A stretch of 64,000 bases of DNA from Xylanibacter brevis ATCC 19188 (GTDB lineage: Bacteria > Bacteroidota > Bacteroidia > Bacteroidales > Bacteroidaceae): assembly GCF_000621725.1 (NCBI RefSeq), contig NZ_JHXM01000002.1, positions 186,001 through 250,000 of the forward strand. Direction: 5' to 3'. Every line of letters begins with the position of its first letter. The stretch's first letter is position 1. Positions 27,661 through 36,026 of this stretch are shown here, piece by piece. A model generated the notes under the pieces. It ran no database searches. It was given only the letters and a program-made list of their open reading frames with translations, and was not told the DNA's origin. A program made the position numbers and the translations under genes.

Positions 27661-28404
27661 TTACTCTTTGCACGTGTGTGGGGCGGGCAGTGTGGCCTTG
27701 ATGCCAGCGCTGCGCAGTCCTTCCAGCAACTTCTCCTCCGTGGTGTACTTGTTGGCATAGGTGATAGCCAGCGAGTGCTTCTGCTTGTTGGCGTTGGCAT
27801 CGTCCACCGCCTCCAGCGAGAGTGCCATCTCGATGGCTTCCTCGACGTCGGTGTCTTCCGGAATCAGGAAGTAGGCAAAGCTGATGTCCTTGCTGGTGTA
27901 GTAGTTCACGGGCGTAAATCCCATCTCGCCCAGCACTTCGCGGATAGCTGCCTTGCACGTGCGGTTGGCATCGTAGCGGAAGAACACGTAGTGGCTGTCC
28001 ACATGTGCCGCTATGCTGTCGATACCCACCATGCCCTCCATGCGTTTCATGATGCGGTTGGCACAGTTCTGACAGTGCATGTCGCTCATCTGCAGCCCCA
28101 TGCCGCGCAGAATGGTGTCATTCTCGTTGTAGGGGGATGCCTTGTAGCGCGTACCTTTCAGTATAGACTTGATAGAGTCGGGACTGATCTTCGTCTGGTC
28201 GTAACTAATCGTAGCCGTTCTTTTCTCCAGGTCGAACGACAAACTTTCCACACCTTTTTCTTTGAGCAGCCTGGTCTTCACCTTGTGTGCACACTCTTCG
28301 CATCTCATCCCTTTGATGCGGATGGTGAATGCGTCTGTATGGTCCTGTGCAGACATGCATGCTGGCATCAATAGCACAGCAAGCGAAAGAAGTAATGTTT
28401 TCAT
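27661..28404 (-). CDS. Exported protein with two heavy-metal-associated (HMA) domains
   Basis: A 247-residue protein with a signal peptide (MKTLLLSLAVLLMPACMSAQ). Two ferredoxin-fold HMA domains follow: the first with GMRCEEC (C35, C38), the second with DMHCQNC (C111, C114), both the CxxC that binds Cu(I) or similar soft metals. Residues ~165-240 may be a third, degenerate copy without CxxC, ending in a lone cysteine near the C-terminus. HMA domains are usually cytosolic, so an exported tandem is noteworthy. I place the start at 28404; the longer frame to 28500 runs through the promoter into the GH97 gene. First gene of the operon with the TonB receptor. Confidence 0.9.
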   Translation of the reverse strand: MKTLLLSLAVLLMPACMSAQDHTDAFTIRIKGMRCEECAHKVKTRLLKEKGVESLSFDLEKRTATISYDQTKISPDSIKSILKGTRYKASPYNENDTILRGMGLQMSDMHCQNCANRIMKRMEGMVGIDSIAAHVDSHYVFFRYDANRTCKAAIREVLGEMGFTPVNYYTSKDISFAYFLIPEDTDVEEAIEMALSLEAVDDANANKQKHSLAITYANKYTTEEKLLEGLRSAGIKATLPAPHTCKE

Positions 28405-28425
28405 AGTTTTTACATTTATTTGGTG

Positions 28426-28433
28426 CAAAGATA
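28426..28433 (-). promoter_or_regulatory. -7 element of the HMA/TonB operon
   Basis: Minus strand TATCTTTG, an exact TAnnTTTG, 21 bases upstream of the HMA start. A good -33 box is missing (only TTTCG about 25 bases upstream), as often seen at regulated promoters. Confidence 0.65.
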
Positions 28434-28448
28434 CATATTTTATATGTA
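28432..28448. promoter_or_regulatory. 17-bp palindrome, candidate operator of the HMA/TonB operon
   Basis: TACATATTTTATATGTA is a perfect 7-3-7 inverted repeat. It overlaps the upstream edge of the -7 element and fills the -33/-7 spacer, where a bound repressor would block polymerase. A Fur/Zur-like or MerR/DtxR-like regulator is possible; no regulator gene is adjacent. Confidence 0.55.
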
Positions 28449-28480
28449 AGTGCGGTGCGAAATTTGATTTTTTAACTAAA

Positions 28481-30430
28481 TCAGAAGACCACGAAACCAC
28501 CGTTTGGCTGCACGGTGATGTTCAGTTTTCCCTTCTTCAGGGCCTTGTTCGCAATGCGTGTGATGCTTGTTCCGGTGATGTGTCCTTTCTTGTCGGCCTG
28601 GTCGTTGAGCAGCATCTGGTATCCAGCGATGTCGAGTGTCAACTTTAGAGGCTCCTTCTGGGCGTTGAGGCCTGCGATGTACCAGTCGTTGCCGTGGCGA
28701 CGGGCCAGCACGACATATTTGCCGGGATAGCCGTCGATGAAGCGGGTCTCATCCCATGTGGTGGGCAACTGCTTCAGGAAGTCGAGCTCGTGCTGAGGCA
28801 AGTCTTCGAGGTTGTTGGGCTGAACGGCCACACACTGTATGGCAGCCTGATTGATGAAGCCGGTGGCTATCTCAAAACCGTCGGTGGTCTGACGCTGGTG
28901 GCGACTTTTGTTGTCGCGACTCATGTATTTGTTCATGATCACGCCACCCCAGTCCATGGTGCCCACGGCGTTGCGACAGAAGGGGTGCATGGTCAGTTGG
29001 AAAGACTCCTGTGCAGCATGGTAGTCAGAGAAATACACATTCTCGGAAGCCAGCACGGCCTCGCTCGACACATAGTTGGGATACATGCGCTCCCATCCGC
29101 GGGGCAGCGTGCAACCGTGGAAGATCACCTGAATGCCATAGCGGTTGGCATCGTAGAGTATGTCCTCATAGAGCTTCATGGTTTCCTGCTTGTCGCCACC
29201 AAAGAAGTCCACCTTAATACCTTTTACGCCAATCTCTTTCAGCCAGCGCATCTCCTTGTCGCGGGCCATGTTGGTGTCCATACATCCGCGTGGGGTCTGT
29301 GGCGCGTCGTTCCAGTGACCATTCGAGTTGTACCACAACATCAGGGCCACGCCCTTCTCCTGTGCATATTTCGACAGTGCGGGCATGCGGTCGCGCCCTA
29401 TCTGCGTGTCCCAGCAGCCATCCACCAGACAGTATTCGTAGCCCATCTCGGCAGCCAGGTCGATGAAGGCAATCTGGTCGTCCCAGCAAACGGAGTTGTC
29501 CTGCCAAATCAGCCAGCTCCAGGTGTAACGTCCCGCCTTGTAGTCCTCTGACGGTTCGTAGAGCGGTTCCACCACGTCATAGGGGATGGTGGTCTCTACA
29601 ATAGGTTTCAGAGTCTGTCCCACGGTGATGGTGCGCCATGGCGTTGTGCCGGGAAGCATGATGCCTGGCTGTGCCGAGCCGTTGCCGTTGTTCTCCTTAG
29701 CATCGGGGAAGGCAATGGTATAGCCCTTGCCTGCTTCATAGTCAGAGAGGTGCGAGCCGCAATATTGACTGCTGACGCCTGTTTCAGAGATCAGCACCCA
29801 GCCCTTGTCGCCCTCATGAAACAAGCAGGGGAAGGTGTAGCCCCGACCATATTGCGACTTCACGTTCATGGGCGCATCAGCTTTGTATTCCTCTTCGTAG
29901 CTGGGCTTAGTGCGCTCCCATCCGGTAAACGGACCAATCTGCGGACAGATAAACGTTGTGGTTTGTTCGGGCAGCAAGAATGCCGTCGCTTCCTCTGTGA
30001 TGAACGCACATTTAGGATTGTCGTTCTTCTGACGTGGAATGCTGTAGCGGAAAGCCACATCGTTGTCAGATACCGAGAACTGCACCGTGAACTTTTGGTG
30101 CTTGGCATTCTCCAGGTCAACGTCCAGCTGTGTGGCCACATAGTGCATCTTCGACTGTTTGACCTGTCGCATCTCGTAGCTGCGGTCCACTGGCGTGGCC
30201 TTTGTGTTCAGGATCTTCAGTCCCTGGGTGAAGTCGGCAAAGTCGGTCTTCAGTCCCAGTGCCGATGGCAGCACCATCTGCTGTCCGTCCAGAGTGACAG
30301 CATAGGTGGCACATCCATTTTGGTCGTTGATTTCTACGGTGAGTTTTCCGTTGGGTGATGTCACTGTTGCTTCGCGTGCAGACAGCATTAAAGGCATCAT
30401 CAATGCCACTGTCAGTATGATTCTTTTCAT
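28481..30430 (-). CDS. GH97 alpha-glycosidase, probably retaining alpha-galactosidase type
   Basis: A 649-residue exported glycoside hydrolase (signal MKRIILTVALMMPLMLSA). The N-terminal beta-sandwich of GH97 (TSPNGKLTVEINDQNG...) is followed by a TIM barrel (WSWLIWQDNSVCWDDQ, EYCLVDGCWDTQIGRD, GIKVDFFGGDKQE) and a C-terminal beta domain. GH97 splits into inverting members (SusB) and retaining members that use an aspartate nucleophile after strand 4; the KVDFFG aspartate here fits the retaining, alpha-galactosidase-like group. The gene starts 17 bases after the PL11 lyase, so the pair probably acts on pectin or galactose-decorated side chains. Confidence 0.9.
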   Translation of the reverse strand: MKRIILTVALMMPLMLSAREATVTSPNGKLTVEINDQNGCATYAVTLDGQQMVLPSALGLKTDFADFTQGLKILNTKATPVDRSYEMRQVKQSKMHYVATQLDVDLENAKHQKFTVQFSVSDNDVAFRYSIPRQKNDNPKCAFITEEATAFLLPEQTTTFICPQIGPFTGWERTKPSYEEEYKADAPMNVKSQYGRGYTFPCLFHEGDKGWVLISETGVSSQYCGSHLSDYEAGKGYTIAFPDAKENNGNGSAQPGIMLPGTTPWRTITVGQTLKPIVETTIPYDVVEPLYEPSEDYKAGRYTWSWLIWQDNSVCWDDQIAFIDLAAEMGYEYCLVDGCWDTQIGRDRMPALSKYAQEKGVALMLWYNSNGHWNDAPQTPRGCMDTNMARDKEMRWLKEIGVKGIKVDFFGGDKQETMKLYEDILYDANRYGIQVIFHGCTLPRGWERMYPNYVSSEAVLASENVYFSDYHAAQESFQLTMHPFCRNAVGTMDWGGVIMNKYMSRDNKSRHQRQTTDGFEIATGFINQAAIQCVAVQPNNLEDLPQHELDFLKQLPTTWDETRFIDGYPGKYVVLARRHGNDWYIAGLNAQKEPLKLTLDIAGYQMLLNDQADKKGHITGTSITRIANKALKKGKLNITVQPNGGFVVF

Positions 30431-30447
30431 AGTCAGGTATGGAGTTT

Positions 30448-32304
30448 TTATTTTACGTAGTCTTGTTTGTCGGGACCAATATAGTAGCCAGGTTCCGAAG
30501 GTTGGTTGTAGCCCACGTTCTGCGTGGCCACCGACAGGCGGTAGGGGATGTCGCTCATCAGGCTGTTGATGCGATAGCTCGTGGGGATGGTGGTGGTGTA
30601 GATGCGCAGTTCGCTGGAGTCCTCGTTGCGTGCCATCACCTCCTCGCGCCAGTCGCCCAGGATGTCGGCCGCCAGACAGGGGTTCGACTTCGTGCCGTTG
30701 TTGAAGCGGATGCCCTCAAAGCGTTTCACCAGGTCGATGTTCTTGGTCTCCCAATTATATTTCGTGACGCTCTCATGATCCAGCAGTTCGCGCAGCAAGT
30801 CGCCGTCCCACCAAATGCCGAAGTTGATGCTCAGCCAGCGTCCCATCTTCATGCCCAGCCTGTTTTGGTGCTGTGGGTCCTTGGCATCCTGTGCCGTGGC
30901 CATCACGTCGCCTTTCATGTTGCGAATGCCGTGGCTGTCGCTGCTCCACAGCTCCCATCCGTAGTTGGTGGGGTCGATGTCGGCAGCCATGGCGCGGCCC
31001 ACGTCGCTGGTGCTTTTGATCTGAAACACCACCTCGCCCGTCCTGGCATCGCGCAGGTCGCTGCCGTCTCGGCGGTTCTCGTGGCAATCCCAGATGTAGA
31101 GTCGGTCGGTCAGTGGATCGGGCACCAGGTGGATGGCGTCACCATGTCCCATGCCCGTGTTGTAAAGGCCTTCGCCGTTGTGGTCCACAGCCATCGACCC
31201 ATAGGTTATCTCGTCCCAGCCGTCGCCATCCACGTCGGCGATGCGCAGGTTGTGGTTGCCCTGTCCGGCATAGTCGTTCCACTGGGCATCGTCGGTGTCA
31301 AAGGTCCAGCGGTTCTGCAGCTGGTGCCCATCCCAGTCCCACAGGGCAATGACGCTGCGGGTGTAGTAGCCACGACAGAAGATGGCGCTGGCCGTGTTGT
31401 GGCCAAAGTAGCCCACACCAGCCAGGTAGCGCTCCGAGCGGTTGCCGCGGTCGTCGCCCCAGGCGCTCAGTTTTCCTCTTCCGGGCATGTAGGGCTTGGT
31501 GTCCATCACCTCGCCGGTCAGACCGTTGAACACGCTGATATACTCAGGTCCCTCCAGGATGCGTCCGCGCAGTTCGCGGTAATCCACCGCCGCGTCGCCT
31601 ATCACGTGGCCTTGGCCGTCGCAGGTGCCGTCGGCCGTCTTCACCATCAGTTCGGCCTTGCCGTCGCCATCCAGGTCATAGACGATGAATGGCGTGTAGT
31701 GTGCGCCGCTGCGTATGTTCTTGCCCAGGTCAATGCGCCACAACCGCTGTCCGTTCAGTCGGTAGCAGTCTATCAGTGTGGAGCCCGTATAGCCATCGTG
31801 CGAGTTGTCGTGCGAGTTGGAAGGATCCCATTTCAGGAATATCTCGTATTGTCCGTCGCCATCCACGTCGCCCACGCTGGCATCGTTGGCCGTATAGCTG
31901 AAGGGCCTCCCGTCGGGTGTTGTACCATCGGCAGGTTTGTCAAGTTTCACAGCCACGTAACCATGTGGTGCTTCGCTGCGCAGTGTAAACAGCCCGTTGG
32001 CTGCTCCACCGCGCACCTCGTAGATGTTCACTTTGTCCAATGGAGTGTTGTCCACAAAGCAGGTGCCACCTTCGGTCAGTGGCTCTTTCGTTAGCAGTTC
32101 ACCGTTCTTATAAACGTAAAAGGGTTCGTTTTTGCGGTCGCCTTTCAGTGTGCGCCAACTCAGAAACACACTGTTGCCGTCGCGTACAGCCACCACACCT
32201 CTGTCCAGGCTGTCTGTGCGCAACTTCTGGTCATCGTAAGCGCATTGCGCTCCGGCGCTCAGGGTCAAGAGGGCCGCCATGCTGTTCAGTAGAAAAGTTT
32301 TCAT
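30448..32304 (-). CDS. Rhamnogalacturonan lyase, PL11 family
   Basis: A 618-residue exported lyase that cleaves the rhamnogalacturonan I backbone of pectin by beta-elimination. The N-terminal beta domain (RGVVAVRDGNSVFLSWRTL) is typical of YesW/YesX. It is followed by an eight-bladed propeller with calcium loops such as DVDGDGQYE, DLDGDGKAE and DVDGDGWDE, and the family blocks SNSHDNSHDGYTGSTLIDCY and LAADILGDWREEV. The length is complete. It leads a two-gene transcript with GH97. No SusC/SusD pair or pectin regulator accompanies it, so this is an orphan pair rather than a full polysaccharide utilisation locus. Confidence 0.94.
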   Translation of the reverse strand: MKTFLLNSMAALLTLSAGAQCAYDDQKLRTDSLDRGVVAVRDGNSVFLSWRTLKGDRKNEPFYVYKNGELLTKEPLTEGGTCFVDNTPLDKVNIYEVRGGAANGLFTLRSEAPHGYVAVKLDKPADGTTPDGRPFSYTANDASVGDVDGDGQYEIFLKWDPSNSHDNSHDGYTGSTLIDCYRLNGQRLWRIDLGKNIRSGAHYTPFIVYDLDGDGKAELMVKTADGTCDGQGHVIGDAAVDYRELRGRILEGPEYISVFNGLTGEVMDTKPYMPGRGKLSAWGDDRGNRSERYLAGVGYFGHNTASAIFCRGYYTRSVIALWDWDGHQLQNRWTFDTDDAQWNDYAGQGNHNLRIADVDGDGWDEITYGSMAVDHNGEGLYNTGMGHGDAIHLVPDPLTDRLYIWDCHENRRDGSDLRDARTGEVVFQIKSTSDVGRAMAADIDPTNYGWELWSSDSHGIRNMKGDVMATAQDAKDPQHQNRLGMKMGRWLSINFGIWWDGDLLRELLDHESVTKYNWETKNIDLVKRFEGIRFNNGTKSNPCLAADILGDWREEVMARNEDSSELRIYTTTIPTSYRINSLMSDIPYRLSVATQNVGYNQPSEPGYYIGPDKQDYVK

Positions 32305-32338
32305 CTTGTTTGTAATGTTAGCTTTCAGTTTTCAGCTG

Positions 32339-32346
32339 CAAAGTTA
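32339..32346 (-). promoter_or_regulatory. -7 element of the PL11/GH97 transcript
   Basis: Minus strand TAACTTTG, exact TAnnTTTG, 35 bases upstream of the PL11 start; no clear -33 element. Confidence 0.6.
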
Positions 32347-32437
32347 CATGATTATTTTTAAAAGATGACGACTTTTCTGCTTTTTTGTTGTCTGGTGGCG
32401 TGCTTTAATGTTTGAAAAAGAATCCTTTAGTTGAGCC

Positions 32438-34807
32438 CTATCGCATTCGGTATATCTGTTGTTCCAGCTCGTCGAGGTCGATCGGATCAATGTCTGCGTC
32501 AAGGAGCTCACCATTCTGATTAAACAGCTTGTAGGTTGGCCATGTATGCACATTCAAATAGCTCTCAATGGCTTTCTGTTGCTCATCAGGCAGATTGTAG
32601 TGAGCCACGTTTGGTCCATAAACCTGATACTCCTTGATAACATTCTCCCATGATTCCTGTGGACTATGGTTGGCCAGATAGAGATACTGAATGTTGTGGT
32701 CTTTCAGTCTGGCATACTCTTCACCAGAGTGCGACAGTCTCTCCTTGCAAGGGCTACACCAGGTGCCCCAAATGTCGAGCAGCACCATCTTTCCTTTATA
32801 GGGCTCCAGGATTTTCTTGAGTAATGCTTCGCCCTCTGTGATGCCGGCAAGATGGTCTGCCGATTTCAGTACCTGCTTGTCAAATTCTCGATTTTCGATG
32901 GCTAGATAGTGCTTGTTGGCCTCCTCTATCAAGGCAGTGCTGTAAGGGTTATTAATGATGGCTGTCATCGAGTCTAAGACAGTTGGCGTTAGCGATGAAT
33001 GGTCATGCTCAAAGGTATTTAGTACAGTTCGTGTGAGCCAGACGTTCTTGATAAATGGATCAATACCCATTGAGTCAAGAAGATATGACTCTTTTTCCAT
33101 TTTATGTAGGGTGTACATGCTGTGAAGGAACTTTTGAACCTTTGGTCTGTTCAGGATCTGATTAATATCTCTGATCAGTTCAGCATTGTCGGCATTGATT
33201 TTTTCTGCCAGTTTTTTCTTTTCTTCATTGGTTGGAGCAGCATTTATTTTCGCATTTGCCTCGTTAATCCATTTACTCCAGCGTGTCAGAAGGGCCTGCT
33301 CCTCATCGCTGGATGTAATATCGTTGATATAGTCAGCAATCAGCAAAGAAGTTGGTTTTGAGTGAACTCTTAGTACATCATCCAGATAATCGCGCATAAA
33401 ATAGCTTAGAGAGGAATGCAAAGTGTAGGGATGCTCGAATTTAGTCCAGAAGGTGTCGTGAGCATAGCGGCGGGCATTGTCGGATAGCATGAAATTACGC
33501 ATTCTGAAACGTGCCTGCCCGAATGATTGTGCATGATTAGTCAGCATGTTTCCTTTACTGAAAATACGATAGCGTGAAGACAGGGTAGGGTGATGCTCGC
33601 AGAAAGCGTCTAATTGGGCCGTTTGAACCTTTAAGAGACTGTCAACCGATGTCATATACTGCTCGAGCTCTTCATCGCTAGCGTGTCCTGCTCCTTCTAA
33701 ACCAATATAAAAGTTGTTGGAATCCCAACAGGGTGGATACTTGATAAGTTCATTTTGTAGCCTACAGTCGTCGCCCATAAAGTAACGTCGCCCCTCCTTG
33801 TAGTCATACAGCAGAAAGTAGGTCTTGCCGGGTTCAAGCATGGTATAAAAATTGCAACGATTCCAGTCGCATAGAAGCTCCGAACTGTTTAGCAGAGGTA
33901 TTTTTATCATGAATCGGCCCTTTTCATCCAAGTCGGCATTGACAGTTTCTTCATTATCGGTATAGATATTCCCGTGGCAGATGCCAAAGGTGTTCTGGGG
34001 TTTCATGAAGTCGGGCATGTCTTTAATCCAGCCTATGAGTGTCACAGTGTCGGTTTTATAGTCTGTATCCACAAAGTCGGTTCGCATGTCCTTTGTGGGG
34101 TAGTCGGGCATGTAGCGAGAGGTTATCATAGCTAGTTCTTCTTTTTGGTTGCCCATCTGTATGGTGCGTATGCCTTTCTTGTTCTTTCCAATGCTGACTT
34201 TCACTATGTCATTGCCATTCTGCATGACGATGTCAGCCTCGCCTGTCTTTTGGTTCACGCTGCACTGTCTATAGTCCCAGAACTTACATTGGTAGATGGC
34301 GCAATCATCCAGAAATGCTATTTTCCAGTTGCCCTGTTTGTCGCTCCAATACGAAGGGAAAAGCTGTTTCCAGCGTTCTTCTGCAGGTTTGATGCCTTTG
34401 ATCTGATATGTCTCTTGATTGTTGCTGGCGAAAAAGTCGAAAGCCTTTGTGCCTTTTGGAAGTGGTGGGAAGTGGATGGCTAGTTCGTATAGTCCTTTTT
34501 CCTTGGTTTCTTTAGGGTCAATCAACACTCTGTAAAAACGTTTTTCGCCCACTTTTAGATAGGTGTCGCCTGTCAGTTGGAAGGCGTAGTCTGTTTCTGC
34601 TTGGCGAAGACGTGCTGTGATGTGTACCATCGTCTCGTCGGTTTTCAATTCCACCTTACTTACGTCGAGGTCGAGCAGAAAATTACCATTGCCGTAATGG
34701 CTTCCATACTCAGTAGAGGGATTTTCCCACACGGTTGTTTTAACTTTTGCCCGTCCTGTTAGGGAGAATAGTAACAGAAGGGCCATGATGACAGCATATT
34801 TATTCAT
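32438..34807 (-). CDS. Large TlpA-family thiol-disulfide oxidoreductase
   Basis: A 789-residue exported protein with a signal peptide (MNKYAVIMALLLLFSLTGRA) and a C-terminal thioredoxin-fold domain from about residue 655. Its active site is GTWCSPCKERLSHSG (CSPC, near residues 682-689). The long N-terminal part contains beta-rich segments, including the Bacteroidetes-type block GRFMIKIPLLNSSE...LEPGKTYFLLYDYKEG that often precedes TlpA domains, then a helical region (about 380-640). Such proteins reduce or rearrange disulfides in the periplasm; the target is unknown. Monocistronic as far as I can see, with its own -7 element at 34847-34854. Confidence 0.87.
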   Translation of the reverse strand: MNKYAVIMALLLLFSLTGRAKVKTTVWENPSTEYGSHYGNGNFLLDLDVSKVELKTDETMVHITARLRQAETDYAFQLTGDTYLKVGEKRFYRVLIDPKETKEKGLYELAIHFPPLPKGTKAFDFFASNNQETYQIKGIKPAEERWKQLFPSYWSDKQGNWKIAFLDDCAIYQCKFWDYRQCSVNQKTGEADIVMQNGNDIVKVSIGKNKKGIRTIQMGNQKEELAMITSRYMPDYPTKDMRTDFVDTDYKTDTVTLIGWIKDMPDFMKPQNTFGICHGNIYTDNEETVNADLDEKGRFMIKIPLLNSSELLCDWNRCNFYTMLEPGKTYFLLYDYKEGRRYFMGDDCRLQNELIKYPPCWDSNNFYIGLEGAGHASDEELEQYMTSVDSLLKVQTAQLDAFCEHHPTLSSRYRIFSKGNMLTNHAQSFGQARFRMRNFMLSDNARRYAHDTFWTKFEHPYTLHSSLSYFMRDYLDDVLRVHSKPTSLLIADYINDITSSDEEQALLTRWSKWINEANAKINAAPTNEEKKKLAEKINADNAELIRDINQILNRPKVQKFLHSMYTLHKMEKESYLLDSMGIDPFIKNVWLTRTVLNTFEHDHSSLTPTVLDSMTAIINNPYSTALIEEANKHYLAIENREFDKQVLKSADHLAGITEGEALLKKILEPYKGKMVLLDIWGTWCSPCKERLSHSGEEYARLKDHNIQYLYLANHSPQESWENVIKEYQVYGPNVAHYNLPDEQQKAIESYLNVHTWPTYKLFNQNGELLDADIDPIDLDELEQQIYRMR

Positions 34808-34846
34808 TATTATTCAGGTTTTGGTTGGTAATGTTTTTTAGTAGTG

Positions 34847-34854
34847 CAAATGTA
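34847..34854 (-). promoter_or_regulatory. -7 element of the TlpA-family gene
   Basis: Minus strand TACATTTG matches TAnnTTTG, 39 bases upstream of the start at 34807. No clear -33 element. Confidence 0.5.
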
Positions 34855-34957
34855 GTAATTTAATAATATATGGTACGTACATTTATAATTTTATTAGGTT
34901 AGTTTAACTATTTTGTACTTCCGTTTCGCTGTCAACGATGTATTTTTGCGTTTTTTC

Positions 34958-34988
34958 TTGTTAGTATTCAAAATAATTTGTATCTTCG
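34958..34988 (+). promoter_or_regulatory. Promoter of the prolyl aminopeptidase gene
   Basis: TTG (34958-34960) and TATCTTCG (34981-34988; one mismatch to TAnnTTTG) are 20 bases apart, with a 39-base leader before the ATG at 35028. Confidence 0.55.
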
Positions 34989-35027
34989 CAACGTCAATCG
35001 ATTAATTACTAAGCTACTATTAACAAC

Positions 35028-35909
35028 ATGAATCATCGTATTACTGAAGGCTATATGCCGTTTCTGGACTATCAGACCTACTACCGCATCGTGGGAGAAC
35101 CATCCGACAAGGCGCCCTTGTTGTTGCTGCATGGCGGCCCGGGCAGCACGCACAACTATTTCGAGGTGCTCGACGAGCTGGCCGACACGGGCAGACAGAT
35201 CATCTCCTACGATCAGATAGGCTGTGGCAACTCCTATCTGGACGGACATCCCGAGCTGTGGACACTGCAGACGTGGATAGACGAGCTCATGGCCATCCGC
35301 GAGCATCTGCATCTGCGCGAGGTGCACCTGCTGGGACAGTCGTGGGGCGCCATGCAGGCCATTGCCTATGCCATCGATCAAAAGCCTGTGGGCGTGAAGT
35401 CGCTGATTCTCTCCTCGGGTCATGCGTCCAGTTCGCTGTGGGCCAGCGAGCAACATCGGCTCATCACCTATCTCTCGGAAGAAGACAAGGCTGCCATCCG
35501 CAGGGCCGAGGCTACGGGCAACTGGGATGACCCCGACTATCTGCGTGCCAACGATCATTACTTCGACCGCTTCGTGACCAGCACCGATGCACTGTCGCCC
35601 GAGTGCCTGACGCGCCCGAAGCGTGCAGGCAGAGAGGCCTACCTCTATGGCTGGGGCCCCAACGAGTATCAGCCGTTGGGCAGTTTGAAGGACTTTGAAT
35701 ACACCAGCAAGCTGAACCAAATCACGCAGCCAACGCTCATCTGCAGTGGCACGCAAGACATCTGCACACCCGTTGTGGCTGCTTCGCTCTATGAACACAT
35801 CCTCAACAGCCGTTGGCATCTGTTCCGCCGCTCGCGACACATGTGCTTCGTCGATGCCCACCGAGAGTATTGCCAAGTGCTGACGGCGTGGCTGCAGGAG
35901 CACGATTAA
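35028..35909 (+). CDS. Proline iminopeptidase-family alpha/beta hydrolase
   Basis: A 293-residue cytoplasmic serine hydrolase of the proline-specific peptidase (S33) family, which removes N-terminal proline or related residues from peptides. The oxyanion motif is HGGPGS (residues 35-40). The nucleophile is S105 in LLGQSWGAMQA, the acid is the aspartate in SGTQDICTP, and the histidine is in RSRHMCFVDAH. A helical lid lies between the nucleophile and the acid. No signal peptide is present. It stands alone with its own promoter; after it comes the longest non-coding stretch in the window. Other alpha/beta hydrolase substrates cannot be excluded. Confidence 0.87.
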   Translation: MNHRITEGYMPFLDYQTYYRIVGEPSDKAPLLLLHGGPGSTHNYFEVLDELADTGRQIISYDQIGCGNSYLDGHPELWTLQTWIDELMAIREHLHLREVHLLGQSWGAMQAIAYAIDQKPVGVKSLILSSGHASSSLWASEQHRLITYLSEEDKAAIRRAEATGNWDDPDYLRANDHYFDRFVTSTDALSPECLTRPKRAGREAYLYGWGPNEYQPLGSLKDFEYTSKLNQITQPTLICSGTQDICTPVVAASLYEHILNSRWHLFRRSRHMCFVDAHREYCQVLTAWLQEHD

Positions 35910-35939
35910 ACATTCATTTAAGCCCATTCTCATGCCAGT

Positions 35940-35970
35940 AGTGCCAGTATTGCGTGGCAATAGTGGCACT
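35940..35970. repeat. 14-bp inverted repeat, third half-copy downstream
   Basis: AGTGCCAGTATTGC and GCAATAGTGGCACT pair with one mismatch around a GTG loop. GCAATAGTGGCC recurs at 35979-35990 and TGCCAGTAGTGCCAG just before. There is no T-run, so it is a repeat or RNA stem rather than a terminator. Confidence 0.65.
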
Positions 35971-36026
35971 ATTAGCAAGCAATAGTGGCCGTTTTGCGAT
36001 GCAATTCGGTAAGTTTTGTGTCGGAT

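Noticed and set aside
28405..28500. N-terminal extension of the HMA protein
   Set aside because: It would run through the promoter and palindrome and overlap the GH97 gene; the signal peptide begins at 28404.
30439..32094. 551-codon open frame antisense to the PL11 gene
   Set aside because: It lies wholly within a gene with clear PL11 motifs, has low-complexity Val/Ala/His-rich sequence typical of an antisense shadow, and has no promoter.
34968..35978. 336-codon open frame antisense to the prolyl aminopeptidase
   Set aside because: The plus-strand gene has an intact catalytic triad and promoter; the antisense frame has no features.
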